Of a stretch of 44,955 bases of DNA, positions 25,501 to 33,926 are shown in pieces (positions within the stretch are counted from its first letter, which is position 1; the number at the start of each line of letters is the position of its first letter). This DNA is from a virus. The position numbers were made by a program, and so were the translations under genes. The stretch covers positions 1 to 44,955 of the IMG/VR virus record IMGVR_UViG_3300048838_000097. The stretch is one strand, 5' to 3'. The notes below the pieces were generated by a model, which saw only the letters and a list, made by a program, of their open reading frames with translations, did no database searches and was not told the origin of the DNA.

Positions 25501-27765
25501 GGTAAACCTAATGTCAATGACCTAGGTTTCTGGGTTCCGGCCTTCAATCCTACTGGCAAGCATATTTCTTATGTCTGGAATAAGCTAGATGATTCTACTC
25601 AGATTCTTTGGGGAAATACAGCAGAAGAATTGGCTACAGCAGAGAAAGCTTATGGCGCAGCCTTTGCTGATAAAATCGCTAGGAAAGAAATTCTGATTGT
25701 TACTAAGTCGGATCAAGAGCTACATAATAAACTTAATGGGCGGCTTGATCCTCTTACTATGGCAATTGCGAACGTAGAAAGAATGCATACAGGAGCATCT
25801 AGCCCAGCTATCGTAAAAGCTAATGTAGACATCTTCGGAGAGATCGCAGGAGGTTATCAGCATTACATTAACTCTCATGTGCGCTCTTTGGCTGAACTCT
25901 CGATGCACGATATTACTGATATCCTAGATAAGATGTCAGCAGTTAATAAGCATTACTTTGAGAATCAGCCTTTGTCTATTGTAGGTAAGCTTACCCATAA
26001 GCCAGAAGATGCGGCCCGAGTAATGAAGAATACCTTAATAGGTAATTCTAATCTGACTGAGTATACTAATTGGAAGCAGGTTAATCAATCCTTTGAAACA
26101 GGAATGAACTGGGCTATAGGTAAGATGCAGGCTGCTTGGAAGGAAGCTACTAAGCTAGTCAAGAAGCCTGATGATTTATCTAAGCTTGATTATGAAAAGC
26201 TGGCTAAAGAACTAGATGCTGCCGGCATTCATAATCCCTGGGCCGTATTCGATCAAGAGGCAGCTAATCTGTTCAAGGTAGCTAAGTTAACAGAAGCCAC
26301 CAATGTATCACCTAGGATGATCTATACCTCTAATGCACTAGCTGCTACAGTAGCTTTGAGGTTTGGTGAATTAGCCCAGCCTATAGTTAATGCTATAAGC
26401 CTGCCTATCCTTACTACCTCTGCTATTGTAAATAGGATGCCTAGTACTTTCATGGGAGTGCAGAAAGGTACAGCTAAGTTTAATCCTGTGCAGGTTATGT
26501 ATGAAGGTGCTAGAGCTTCTAACTCTCAGCATTGGAAAAAGTTAGATGATCTCTGGGCTAAGGAAGGATACTATGAGCCCTTCGTATCAGAAGCTACTGC
26601 TGTAATGAGACAATCTAGAAGCTTTGAACCCGGCTCCTTAGCTAAAGTAGAGAAAGCCCTTGATTCTAATCTAGTTCAATGGATGTCCTGGACTGCGGAT
26701 AAATCAGAATCTATGGTACGTCGCCAGGCTATGTTCACTGGTGGAGTTCTTGCTAAAAGACTCTATCCGGAGCTAGATGATGTAGGAGTTACTATCTTTG
26801 CCAGAGACTTCATGGATAAAGCTATTGGTAACTATCATGCTTCTCAGCGTCCTGTATTCTTCCAAGGTACTTTAGGTACTGCGATGGGCTTGTTCCAGAC
26901 TTATATGCTCACTATGGGACAGAGTATGTACCGTCATCTGGAATTAAAGAATTATAAAGCTTTGGGTAAGATGATGCTAGCTCAGTCTAGTATCTTCGGA
27001 GCAGGCTCTCTGCCGGGATTTAGTATTGTATCTAAGACAATAGGAGAGCATTTCTCCGATGATAATGTGGATTTGACTACAGGAACTTTTCGGGCTTTAG
27101 GGGATAAGACAGCTAGCCTAGTTCTCTACGGTCTACCTTCTAATCTCGGGCCGGCATTCTATTCCCGAGGCGAGATTGCTCCTAGAGTTCCTAGCGGGTT
27201 GACTGGTCTGCCTACTGTATCTATGGTAGGTCAGACTTTGCAATCAGCTTTGCAGCTTACTCAAGCCCTCAGTAAGGACTATCCCGATGTATCCCGAGCC
27301 TTTGGGGAAGCTCTTTCTATGCAGTCTATGAGCAGACCTCTAGCTCGTGGAGCAGAATTGCTTACTGGCTATAGTGTAACTAGGCAAGGAAATACTATAG
27401 CCAGTCCTGATGAAGTCTGGACAACTACTGGAATTATGGCAAGGATTCTAGGCACTAGGCCGCTAGAAGAAGCTAAGTTGCGGGAGGCGATTCATCTTAA
27501 TCATTATTACTCAGCTTTGGATCATGATGCTAGACAGAAGGTGACAGAAGAACTTAAGATAGCTATTAGGAATAATGAGCTGACAGATAGTAAATTAAGC
27601 AGACTGGCTGAGGAGTATATGAGGACTGGAACGCCTCAAGGATGGAGAGCAGCTTTGAATACTGCTATAGGACAATCTAATGTTTCTGGTAAGTATGCTT
27701 TAATGAAGAAGCTCCGTCCAGATGATCCTCTGAACTTTATGATAGATCAGATGGACGGAGAGTGA
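22582..27765 (+). CDS. Giant internal/ejection protein with ADP-ribosyltransferase domain
   Basis: 1727 residues. Residues 60-110 and 180-205 (NFLIWGAVGGVIGGGIGAIG) are membrane-active. At about 520-660 an ADP-ribosyltransferase (ART) domain is visible: R595 in YRG (594-596), an S-T-S-like segment YTPSASVAASF (610-620), and the E-x-E pair E643/E645 in EFEVLV. The long C-terminal part is helical, with hydrophobic segments near 1430-1460. It is the last structural gene, in the slot of T7 gp16-like proteins. An ART moved into the host with the DNA could modify host proteins at once, as T4 Alt does. The ART call is from motifs; the role is inferred. Confidence 0.75.
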   Translation: MANNESLYDPSVNLDYMDRYDQQSNIVSDLAGGTVASVVDFGASVWNSLPGTEEVDTADLLSRVSSNALRVYEEHPDAVQAASFIGGIFAPAGLAMKGMNALRAGTKGATWFNDAGKASRLKEMDELFAKGGKATAEYRAARNAHLAKTAANQMVDSFAIEGAIIGAMNAHPFMEDYMKDPVSNFLIWGAVGGVIGGGIGAIGENYLMKQGAGNIAAKAVKTVVDDIRVVPEGLPMVSKLQVRQQNIQNLEALLGHASEVGPRAELNELTKDVAEKILLKEKARQVEDFEKMSSTMIQGLEKADQDLIMQRLIDDPRFAGVDAISLLRIEEKNVSPFQAAKAALADTFDFQAAMNKKTQTAFLKEQVLFTEFNKAGSRAHAAHYARANALGLKEADIGKLGKQYTKVPHTDASLELAFKDTAHVDKLYLDALKHVDELDAKALAKVVVDPDDIPTLQALFARIQKDPEAFEKAKIILTKSEPNYGAIEQAVFKAGGVSADHLTKITKMTSGDDRYNIVASRGLSEDARTMLDDWVGGNPSAKDAFRRAFDAFFREASLSKNKGIAEEIYNSTGSRAFREELRKLADADGNIYLYRGIRGQAKGHSAVESYTPSASVAASFGGKKLYKVHVDDVIGTVRISLREFEVLVGSPARQVEATLPIMNEAGKVASVTKLSTTHKEITPIELSAHLMAKKEEAIRAYVAQGMPMETIAIRTNTPLDAVQAFVLSNADSLMDIEKSWISYNEASKIAEYLSPQLQPLVLKANINKVPYATLSANLDARATMNINQQIIEAFTLGSQSQTAREFGAAVFGEWRYALDILRSEVSNAVNQKAGNKFFTSTDFFVRDMGDFGQIANVVGKKIQHIANQAEKRLIQPLTEHMNKIAPNELSRVEINTALKLNAELTGPRAYKDRQFWQMEEVIRDGKKVQEAVPVRFQGKEFKVVLDDVDALLQELDKSGRELYNLKNTINEILGKPNVNDLGFWVPAFNPTGKHISYVWNKLDDSTQILWGNTAEELATAEKAYGAAFADKIARKEILIVTKSDQELHNKLNGRLDPLTMAIANVERMHTGASSPAIVKANVDIFGEIAGGYQHYINSHVRSLAELSMHDITDILDKMSAVNKHYFENQPLSIVGKLTHKPEDAARVMKNTLIGNSNLTEYTNWKQVNQSFETGMNWAIGKMQAAWKEATKLVKKPDDLSKLDYEKLAKELDAAGIHNPWAVFDQEAANLFKVAKLTEATNVSPRMIYTSNALAATVALRFGELAQPIVNAISLPILTTSAIVNRMPSTFMGVQKGTAKFNPVQVMYEGARASNSQHWKKLDDLWAKEGYYEPFVSEATAVMRQSRSFEPGSLAKVEKALDSNLVQWMSWTADKSESMVRRQAMFTGGVLAKRLYPELDDVGVTIFARDFMDKAIGNYHASQRPVFFQGTLGTAMGLFQTYMLTMGQSMYRHLELKNYKALGKMMLAQSSIFGAGSLPGFSIVSKTIGEHFSDDNVDLTTGTFRALGDKTASLVLYGLPSNLGPAFYSRGEIAPRVPSGLTGLPTVSMVGQTLQSALQLTQALSKDYPDVSRAFGEALSMQSMSRPLARGAELLTGYSVTRQGNTIASPDEVWTTTGIMARILGTRPLEEAKLREAIHLNHYYSALDHDARQKVTEELKIAIRNNELTDSKLSRLAEEYMRTGTPQGWRAALNTAIGQSNVSGKYALMKKLRPDDPLNFMIDQMDGE

Positions 27766-27777
27766 GAAGAGTAAAGA

Positions 27778-27966
27778 CTAAGATTCTACATGAATGCTAT
27801 CTACTAATTCAGCTATCTTTAGATTGATAGCTTTAATAGGTTTCATATAATCACCGTCTTCATAAGAGGTTACTCTATCCAGCATACGAGACTTTGAGAC
27901 TTCTGTAATATTAATAAGGACATTATTCAAAGAATGAATGGCTTCAATTGTTTCTTTTGTGTTCAT
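27778..27966 (-). CDS. Small unknown protein, last leftward gene
   Basis: 62 residues, helical and charged. AAAGGAG precedes ATG at 27966, which shares a base with the stop of the gene before it. It ends 12 bp from the end of the converging structural operon, with no evident terminator between. No family recognised. Confidence 0.75.
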   Translation of the reverse strand: MNTKETIEAIHSLNNVLINITEVSKSRMLDRVTSYEDGDYMKPIKAINLKIAELVDSIHVES

Positions 27967-28286
27967 TATAAATCTCCTTTCAGCTTTCTAAGTTCATAGT
28001 TATCTGGCAAGACTTCTTCCAGACAGAATACTTCTTCATAGGCTTTATTAATCGCTAAAGGATCTAAAGCTACCTCTGCAAAAGTTACTGTCTTTCGTAT
28101 CTCTCCTTCTATCCAAATCTCTGCTGAATCTGTGATTGAGTTATGCCTTAAACCAGTGAATCTAGCTTTCTTCAGTTCAGAAGAATCCATGAAGTCATAA
28201 TGATTAGGACGTTTAAAGTCCTCCATAGTTCCTTCTGGAATTACGATCTTAGATTTATCTACAGGTCTATTCTTGGCATCAGTCAT
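27966..28286 (-). CDS. Unknown protein, 106 residues
   Basis: The start ATG at 28286 is chosen because GGAG sits 8 bases upstream; a longer open frame to 28391 lies in the preceding gene and lacks such a site. The protein is acidic alpha/beta (SKIVIPEGTMEDFKRPNHYD near the start). It follows two paralogous small genes and may be functionally linked to them. No family recognised. Confidence 0.7.
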   Translation of the reverse strand: MTDAKNRPVDKSKIVIPEGTMEDFKRPNHYDFMDSSELKKARFTGLRHNSITDSAEIWIEGEIRKTVTFAEVALDPLAINKAYEEVFCLEEVLPDNYELRKLKGDL

Positions 28287-28566
28287 TAGCTGATCTCCAA
28301 GGGGAGAGTCCAAAGAGCTTTGCTGTATTAAAATCATAGATAAGCGGAACTCCTCCCACAGATATCTTAATAGAAGCAATATTAGGCCCATAAGGTAATT
28401 TCCCTGTACGGAATACTTCTACGATATCAGTTTTAGAAATACCTATATCATACCACTTACCTCCCTCCTCAAATGTAACTTCGTAATAGAAGTACCAAGG
28501 CCGTACTTTATATGAACGAAAGGGTACCTTTGTATTCTCTTTGTCAGCTTCCATTTGACCACCCAT
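28279..28566 (-). CDS. Unknown protein, paralogue of its upstream neighbour
   Basis: 95 residues from ATG 28566; ATG 28554 is an alternative. The core (YEVTFEEGGK, ISKTDIVEVFRTGKL, LIYDF) aligns with the neighbouring 82-residue protein (YIVKFFDEGE, LSGDDLVELLRTGEW, IRYNF), so the two arose by tandem duplication. The fold looks like a small beta sheet with one helix. Function unknown. It overlaps genes on both sides. Confidence 0.7.
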   Translation of the reverse strand: MGGQMEADKENTKVPFRSYKVRPWYFYYEVTFEEGGKWYDIGISKTDIVEVFRTGKLPYGPNIASIKISVGGVPLIYDFNTAKLFGLSPWRSAND

Positions 28567-28792
28567 AATCTTTCTTCTCGCCTTCTTCCCTATCAAGAAA
28601 GTTATAGCGAATAAGGTTCTCGTTAATAGGCAAGTAGATTTCCGAGACAGCTTGTCCTTCCCATTCTCCTGTCCTGAGAAGTTCTACAAGGTCATCCCCA
28701 CTAAGAAGAAAAGCACTATGCTCTCCTTCATCAAAGAACTTAACAATGTATTCATCAAGTTCATTGCTGCTAGTTACTGATTGCTTAGCCAT
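28544..28792 (-). CDS. Unknown protein, 82 residues, tandem paralogue
   Basis: Starts at ATG 28792 with GAGGAG upstream; the stop of the helicase gene overlaps this start (TAATG). It shares a Y-x-V-x-F ... S-x-x-D-[IL]-V-E-x-x-R-T-G ... I-x-Y-x-F pattern with the next gene. Acidic and soluble. Transcribed directly after polymerase and helicase, so it may be a replication accessory protein; that is inference. Confidence 0.72.
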   Translation of the reverse strand: MAKQSVTSSNELDEYIVKFFDEGEHSAFLLSGDDLVELLRTGEWEGQAVSEIYLPINENLIRYNFLDREEGEKKDYGWSNGS

Positions 28793-30024
28793 TATAATTT
28801 CTCCTCGGCTGTTAGCCACGACTCCATGATTAAATGATCTTTCCACTTTACTGATTCTTCATGTAAGGGTAGAAAGCCTTGTTTGCCACTAATACTTACC
28901 GCTTGAATCTTACCTGCTAATTGAAGGTTCTTCATTACTTCTGCCAACTCTGTTACTTTTGCTAGATCATTTGCTACTTTCTTCCAAAGCTGATTTAAAG
29001 TCATTGGATGATGAGAATCATTTAAGACTGCTAGGATAGTATTTGATATATCTGAATACTTGGATTTACCATACTCTCCTAGAGCCTTCGGCATCTTAGT
29101 CTCCGTATAATGCAATAAGGTATTAGCCTTTAGAACGTGATCCTCTTTGATCATTAGACTCATATCTGAGGCTGCTATAATCATAGAGAGCTTAAGCAAG
29201 TGGGTGAAGCGCCTAGTACTATAATGCTTAAATCTATGGTCATCTATCCCTTTGAATTGGCCGTAAATCTCAGTGAATAGAGGATCTAATCCAGGCGCTA
29301 TCTGTGCTTCTCCTCTTACATGCTTCTTTATAGATTTCAATCTTTCTGCTAAAGTAGCTTTAACTAAAGCATCAGGCTGAGGTGGGAAGGTTACTTTTCT
29401 TCCTGTAGTCTCTCCATGCACAAAAATTAGTCTAGATAAAAAGCCGTTACCGATAGCTTCGGGTGGAAAGGCTAGACTGAATCCTTGCGCTGTATTACCT
29501 GATATTATATTCACAGTAGGCTGATGAACTAAGACTGATTTACCATGTATCTTAGGATGTTTATATTCCGAGGGATTATCCCAGAGCTTAGTTAAGCAAG
29601 TGATAAAATCCATATTATTATTACCTACGAAATCAGTGAATTCTTCTGCGACTACAAAGATTTCAGCGGGTTCATCTAAGGTCAGAATATCTAAATTCTC
29701 CTCGTCTAAAGCTCCTTCATCTACTTGCTTCATGTCTATCAAGAAGCGTTCTTTACTGGTTCTATCTGCCGCAAAACGATTATAGCCTGCCGCCTTGAGG
29801 AGCTTGACTCCAGTGTTGATAGCAGTAGACTTTCTAGAGCCAGGAGAACCCATAAACATGATATACTGATTAGGATATATCTCACTATGTCCAAAGGGAA
29901 AGTGGAATTGCCGTCCCAGTAAAGCTCCTATTATAGCCACGGAAGTCCATCGATGGAAGATAGTAGGAGCTTCTCCTATACCTACTCCTGCATATTCAAA
30001 GTAAAGCTCGAAATAATCTTCCAC
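28792..30024 (-). CDS. DUF3987-like replicative helicase / primase-associated ATPase
   Basis: 410 residues from GTG 30024 with AGGAG 7 bases upstream. Walker A is MGSPGSRKST (residues 58-67), and a Walker B-like stretch is EIFVVAEEF. Upstream is an N-terminal region with FHRWTSVAIIGALLGRQF, a pattern of DUF3987-type ATPases, which I take as helicase partners of phage primases. No separate primase domain is visible, so priming may depend on the host or on an unrecognised protein. It follows the DNA polymerase gene by 2 bases. Confidence 0.7.
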   Translation of the reverse strand: MEDYFELYFEYAGVGIGEAPTIFHRWTSVAIIGALLGRQFHFPFGHSEIYPNQYIMFMGSPGSRKSTAINTGVKLLKAAGYNRFAADRTSKERFLIDMKQVDEGALDEENLDILTLDEPAEIFVVAEEFTDFVGNNNMDFITCLTKLWDNPSEYKHPKIHGKSVLVHQPTVNIISGNTAQGFSLAFPPEAIGNGFLSRLIFVHGETTGRKVTFPPQPDALVKATLAERLKSIKKHVRGEAQIAPGLDPLFTEIYGQFKGIDDHRFKHYSTRRFTHLLKLSMIIAASDMSLMIKEDHVLKANTLLHYTETKMPKALGEYGKSKYSDISNTILAVLNDSHHPMTLNQLWKKVANDLAKVTELAEVMKNLQLAGKIQAVSISGKQGFLPLHEESVKWKDHLIMESWLTAEEKL

Positions 30025-30026
30025 CC

Positions 30027-32318
30027 TTAGACTCCTGTGGGTTTAATCATATCCTTCCAATTAGGCCCCACCTTAGCATCTACGGGAATTCTTAATTCTC
30101 TCCCATGTACTATGACAGGATTCTGCATAAGCTCTTTCATCTTTGGTAGATAGTATTCGCGTTTATCTTTAGGATATTGAGCTAGAATCGAGTCATGTAC
30201 TTGAGCTTTTAATCTGTATTCACCAGCAGAAGGAAGAACTAATCCTTTATAAACTCTCCATAGTCCCCTATTTACTATAGCTACAGAAAGGTTCTGAGGT
30301 TGATGCGCTACAGCTCCTCGAAGGAGAGAGTGATTCTTCTTGATATCTCCGAAGAAAACTCTAGTATGTCCTAGAGGACTAACCAGCCGCCCTGTGGTTA
30401 AAACTTCATTATAGATTTCTTTATACCATTCACGAACCCTAGGAAAAGGTATATGATAAGCATCCAGCAATTCTTTAGCGAATACTTTAATAGTCTTTTC
30501 CTCAGGATGATTCTTAGTCGGTATAGGTACAAGTTTATATCCCAGAGTAGAAGCAGTCTCATGTAGAATTCTTACTCCGATATTCTCAATGAATGTCCCG
30601 GCTCCCATCATATAGTTAGTACCATGCACAATCTTCTTAAGAACCTTATTCCGGAAAAAGTCTGATACTTCTTCATAAGGAATACGAAAGAATAGAGTAC
30701 CTAGTTGTTTGTAGAAGTCGTGCGTAGCGGATTCCAAGGCCGCGATAAGAGCTTCTTCTTGGCTACAATATGCGGTACATCTGGCCTCACTTTGACTATT
30801 ATCAATCTCAACCAACTCGTAGCCTTCATCAGCCACCAACATAGGTTTAGCATACCTCGGGATATTCTGAACCTGCGTTCCGACCCAAAGAGAAGAAGCT
30901 CTACAAGCCATTCTGTCAGTCTCTGTTCCAAATGGATCAAGAGAATATAGCAATCTACTGTTAAGTTGCTGAAAGTCATAGTAAGTTCCTATAGCTTTTT
31001 GAGCGCCTCGGTAGGTTAAAATCTGGTCAGTCAATCTAGCCAGTAAAGGGTGCTGCTCTGCTACTGCATTGAGATTCTTCTCGTCAGTACAAGATTTAGA
31101 TTTACCTATCTTTGGACGTTTAGCTCCGAATACTCTATAGATATACTTCTCTACTTGCTTCCATGAGCCAGGATTAAAGTTAGGATCAGCGAACATTGTT
31201 TGAAGTAAAGCTAGACTAGATTCAAGCTCTACCTGACTAGAGGCTCGAAGGGTTTTCCGCTTCTGATTATCTATCTTGATTCCTTCAAAAGCGCAATAGA
31301 TAGCAGGATAGACAAACTTAAATTGCTCTCTGTAGTTAGCTCTAGCATAAGCAGGCATAGTCATAACCTGACTTATAGCTATTCTCATTGTATTCCAAGA
31401 ATCCTTCGCATTGTACGCCCAATACTTCTTAATATCTTTACCAGCTTTCGCCGCATCTGCATCATCCTTCCAATAGATATAATCATATAAGTGATAAGAG
31501 GCTATGAAATCTAGGGTCTGGGGTAGCTCAGCGTAAGTACAATGAGCAAGGCCCATTGTATCCAGAACCCAATTCCTAGGTTCTGCGTGATAACGTATAG
31601 AATGAATAGAGTCATAGGTTCCATTCTGCATTACCTTAGGTTGAGGTAAGCTATTGATAGTCTGCATGAATCGAATGGCTTGAGCATACTCAGAAGCTGT
31701 CAGCCAGTGATCTTCTCTGAAAGATACAAAAGGAAGCACAAAGGTAGATAGACTATGATCTTGATTTAAGCAAGTCCAAGCTACGCAAGTTATGATAGAG
31801 TCCCCGCCTTTGATTATAAGATCGAGATCAGTTTCTTTAGGTGAAGGCTGATTGAGAATATCTGTTTCGATATCATAAGAGATAAGCAAGGATTTATTTA
31901 ATGTCTGATGAACTTTCTCAAACTTATCTACTGAATCAAGGACAGTGAAATCAAAGGGCTGAGGAGCCTTATGAATATGCTTGAACTTAGATAAGTCTTG
32001 CTCTAAGAGCCATTTGCCATAAGAGACAGTATGAACATGGTCTAGTCTATTACAGACTATCGCAGGTATAGAGAAATTAAGTCTTGACCCTCTATACTTA
32101 TCTAAGGAGGGCTTAGTTCCTGGAGCTATATTCCGTAAGGTGTATTCATTACAAAGCAAGATAGCCTCACACTTAGCTCCTTTAGCTTTATGCAGAAGCT
32201 CTCCTATCTGTAACTCTTGAGAAGTAGAGACAGCTTGAATCCCGGCCTGCTTAAGATAATAAGCGAGCACAGGAAGATAGTCTTTATCTTGAGGCTGGTA
32301 ATTAACTAGGATTTTCAT
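30027..32318 (-). CDS. DNA polymerase, family A, with 3'-5' exonuclease
   Basis: 763 residues. About 130 N-terminal residues are unassigned. The exonuclease motifs follow: Exo I D149-I-E151, Exo II N232-G-T-Y-D236, Exo III Y302 to D306. The polymerase domain has motif A EIDNSQSEARCTAY (usually DYSQIELR), motif B with KKIVHGTNYMMGAG, and motif C VHDS (H708, D709, S710). The usual motif C is HDE; here the Glu is Ser. It replicates the phage genome and should proofread. No strong ribosome binding site precedes ATG 32318. Confidence 0.93.
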   Translation of the reverse strand: MKILVNYQPQDKDYLPVLAYYLKQAGIQAVSTSQELQIGELLHKAKGAKCEAILLCNEYTLRNIAPGTKPSLDKYRGSRLNFSIPAIVCNRLDHVHTVSYGKWLLEQDLSKFKHIHKAPQPFDFTVLDSVDKFEKVHQTLNKSLLISYDIETDILNQPSPKETDLDLIIKGGDSIITCVAWTCLNQDHSLSTFVLPFVSFREDHWLTASEYAQAIRFMQTINSLPQPKVMQNGTYDSIHSIRYHAEPRNWVLDTMGLAHCTYAELPQTLDFIASYHLYDYIYWKDDADAAKAGKDIKKYWAYNAKDSWNTMRIAISQVMTMPAYARANYREQFKFVYPAIYCAFEGIKIDNQKRKTLRASSQVELESSLALLQTMFADPNFNPGSWKQVEKYIYRVFGAKRPKIGKSKSCTDEKNLNAVAEQHPLLARLTDQILTYRGAQKAIGTYYDFQQLNSRLLYSLDPFGTETDRMACRASSLWVGTQVQNIPRYAKPMLVADEGYELVEIDNSQSEARCTAYCSQEEALIAALESATHDFYKQLGTLFFRIPYEEVSDFFRNKVLKKIVHGTNYMMGAGTFIENIGVRILHETASTLGYKLVPIPTKNHPEEKTIKVFAKELLDAYHIPFPRVREWYKEIYNEVLTTGRLVSPLGHTRVFFGDIKKNHSLLRGAVAHQPQNLSVAIVNRGLWRVYKGLVLPSAGEYRLKAQVHDSILAQYPKDKREYYLPKMKELMQNPVIVHGRELRIPVDAKVGPNWKDMIKPTGV

Positions 32319-32352
32319 TAGCAGATACCAAGTGATGCGGGTTAATGTTTAT

Positions 32353-32382
32353 ACCCTAGCCCTCGATGAAGAAGGCTAGGGT
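32353..32382 (-). other. Hairpin between small basic gene and polymerase gene
   Basis: ACCCTAGCC (32353-32361) and GGCTAGGGT (32374-32382) form a perfect 9-bp stem with a 12-base loop. No T run follows on either strand, so it is more likely an mRNA-processing, stability or attenuation element than a full terminator. It lies 35 bases upstream of the polymerase start. Confidence 0.5.
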
Positions 32383-32409
32383 GAAACACTAAGGAAGATA
32401 GCTAGAGAC

Positions 32410-32550
32410 TTAAGATTGGTCAGAACCCGGCTTCTCTTGCTTCTTCCTTTTACCCTCTATCCACCAGCCCTGCTTTCTAGTCTTATTGAAGTTAGACAGA
32501 TTGAAAGGCTGCTGGTGAGGATAGCGGCTACGCTCCTGATTCTGAGCCAT
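32410..32550 (-). CDS. Small basic protein, 46 residues
   Basis: ATG 32550 follows the SSB-like gene by 3 bases, with AAGGCGG upstream. The product, MAQNQERSRYPHQQPFNLSN and on, is strongly basic (Arg/Lys/Gln-rich) with a GWW and a KGKRKK-like cluster near residues 28-38. Probably nucleic-acid-binding or a partner of SSB or polymerase. No family recognised. Confidence 0.65.
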   Translation of the reverse strand: MAQNQERSRYPHQQPFNLSNFNKTRKQGWWIEGKRKKQEKPGSDQS

Positions 32551-32553
32551 AGC

Positions 32554-33021
32554 TTAAGCCGCCTTGGGCGGGACTACACGAACTTGAGCATTCTCATAAT
32601 CCACTCCATTCTTACTGGATTTGCGGATAGTGATCTTAGCATCAAATTCTGCTCCTGCCAAGCTAGCAAAGACTTCACGAATAGCTACGCCATTCAGATC
32701 AGTCACATTAAGAATAGCCTTAGCCTTAGCTTTGAAGTAGCTAAGACCATCCTCAGTTGCTTGGAAAGTCTCCGAGAACATAGAGCCGTCCGGCACAGGA
32801 GCGTCTGTTTCAGCGATCTGGACAGTATTCACAACGGAATACATCATCTTGATACGCGAACCATAAACTCCTTCTTTGTTCATATAGTGATCTACCGCAG
32901 CAGACTTAACTGCCAGACGATAAAGACCAGCCGGAGGATTCATAAACTCAGGAGCTTCTGGGATTGCGTCGAGTGTATCATCCATCATTGCGTCAAGATC
33001 AAGGATAGTCTGTTCAGCCAT
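32554..33021 (-). CDS. SSB-like single-stranded DNA-binding protein (probable)
   Basis: 155 residues with an acidic N-terminus followed by a beta-rich body (GLYRLAVKSAAVDHYMNKEG, a KIMMYSVV-like strand, and FDAKITIRKSSKNG). Size, OB-fold-like strand pattern and location between a Sak4-like ATPase and the polymerase suggest a phage SSB. It has more G/C-ending codons than its neighbours, fitting high expression. AAAGG precedes ATG 33021. No canonical C-terminal acidic tail is seen; the chain ends in Lys-Ala-Ala. Confidence 0.6.
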   Translation of the reverse strand: MAEQTILDLDAMMDDTLDAIPEAPEFMNPPAGLYRLAVKSAAVDHYMNKEGVYGSRIKMMYSVVNTVQIAETDAPVPDGSMFSETFQATEDGLSYFKAKAKAILNVTDLNGVAIREVFASLAGAEFDAKITIRKSSKNGVDYENAQVRVVPPKAA

Positions 33022-33068
33022 TTTATGATACCTTTCAGATTAAATTAAATGGATACTGCGTACCTGCA

Positions 33069-33926
33069 TTACTTAGATGCTTCTACTGCTTTAAGAATAC
33101 CGCCTTCTACAAGAATATCCCTCATAGATGGATTGGCACTCTTTTCTAGGAGAGCATTGACCCTAGAGCCTGTAAGAGTATCTCCTTTATACGTCGAAGA
33201 GGATCCTCCTGCATGCTTTCCTAGCTTCATATGAAGATAAGCGACAGTACCGAAATACTTAGCTACCTTCATACAGAAGTTCTTAGTTCCCATTAGCGGG
33301 AAAATCTTATCTCGCTTAACCCCATTGACTTCTTCTTCTACTACAATCTCATGAGTTAAGACTACGAAATTCGTAAAGTAAGCTTGCTGAATAGTAGATA
33401 GTAAATCACCCAGCCACTTGCCTTGGAAGGCATACTCATCCCAGCCTGCTTTATAGTCTAATGGCTTACCTTTACAAGCTCCATTCAAAGCGGAGTCTCC
33501 TAGCTGCGAGCCGGAGTCGATGACTACTAGGTCATCATGAGTAAGCTGTGCAAGACAGAAGGAGATAGAAGGAGCCTTAGCATTCTTGCATTCTACACAA
33601 GCCACCTTACCATGCGCTTCGCAAATATCTATCGGAGTCTTAGAGGAAAAAGCCTTAAGCATAGTCTCGATAGCTATAGGATTCTCTCTGGTGTCCGGGA
33701 GCCTAATGAGTTCTATCTTAGCTAACTCAGCTTGGCTTAAGCCCATATGAAGCAAGGTCTCAGCACCATTCTCTAGATCAAACCAGAAGATTCTCTTGAT
33801 CTCTGGTATCTGAGCAGCAGTACCTGCTAGCTTAGTCTTGCCTGTTTTAGGAGAGCCGTAGATTAAGATAGAATGATTTTTAGTCTGTTCTTTCTTTACT
33901 GCGTCAGCGAGTTCTGATAATTTCAT
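33069..33926 (-). CDS. Sak4-like RecA-fold recombination ATPase
   Basis: 285 residues. Walker A is YGSPKTGKT (23-31) and Walker B LVVID (133-137), in the layout of phage Sak4/AAA_24 proteins that assist single-strand annealing and recombination. Between them is a C-x2-H-x4-C-x2-C cluster (C102, H105, C110, C113) resembling an inserted zinc site, which I do not recall as standard for the family. It is next to the SSB-like gene, the partner expected for Sak4. AGGA precedes ATG 33926, overlapping the previous stop. Confidence 0.75.
   Translation of the reverse strand: MKLSELADAVKKEQTKNHSILIYGSPKTGKTKLAGTAAQIPEIKRIFWFDLENGAETLLHMGLSQAELAKIELIRLPDTRENPIAIETMLKAFSSKTPIDICEAHGKVACVECKNAKAPSISFCLAQLTHDDLVVIDSGSQLGDSALNGACKGKPLDYKAGWDEYAFQGKWLGDLLSTIQQAYFTNFVVLTHEIVVEEEVNGVKRDKIFPLMGTKNFCMKVAKYFGTVAYLHMKLGKHAGGSSSTYKGDTLTGSRVNALLEKSANPSMRDILVEGGILKAVEASK

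Noticed and set aside
32416-33048. 210-residue plus-strand frame opposite the SSB-like gene
   Set aside because: The minus-strand frame has ribosome site, sensible composition and operon context; the plus-strand product is Leu/Ser/Ile-rich and lies alone against the direction of transcription.
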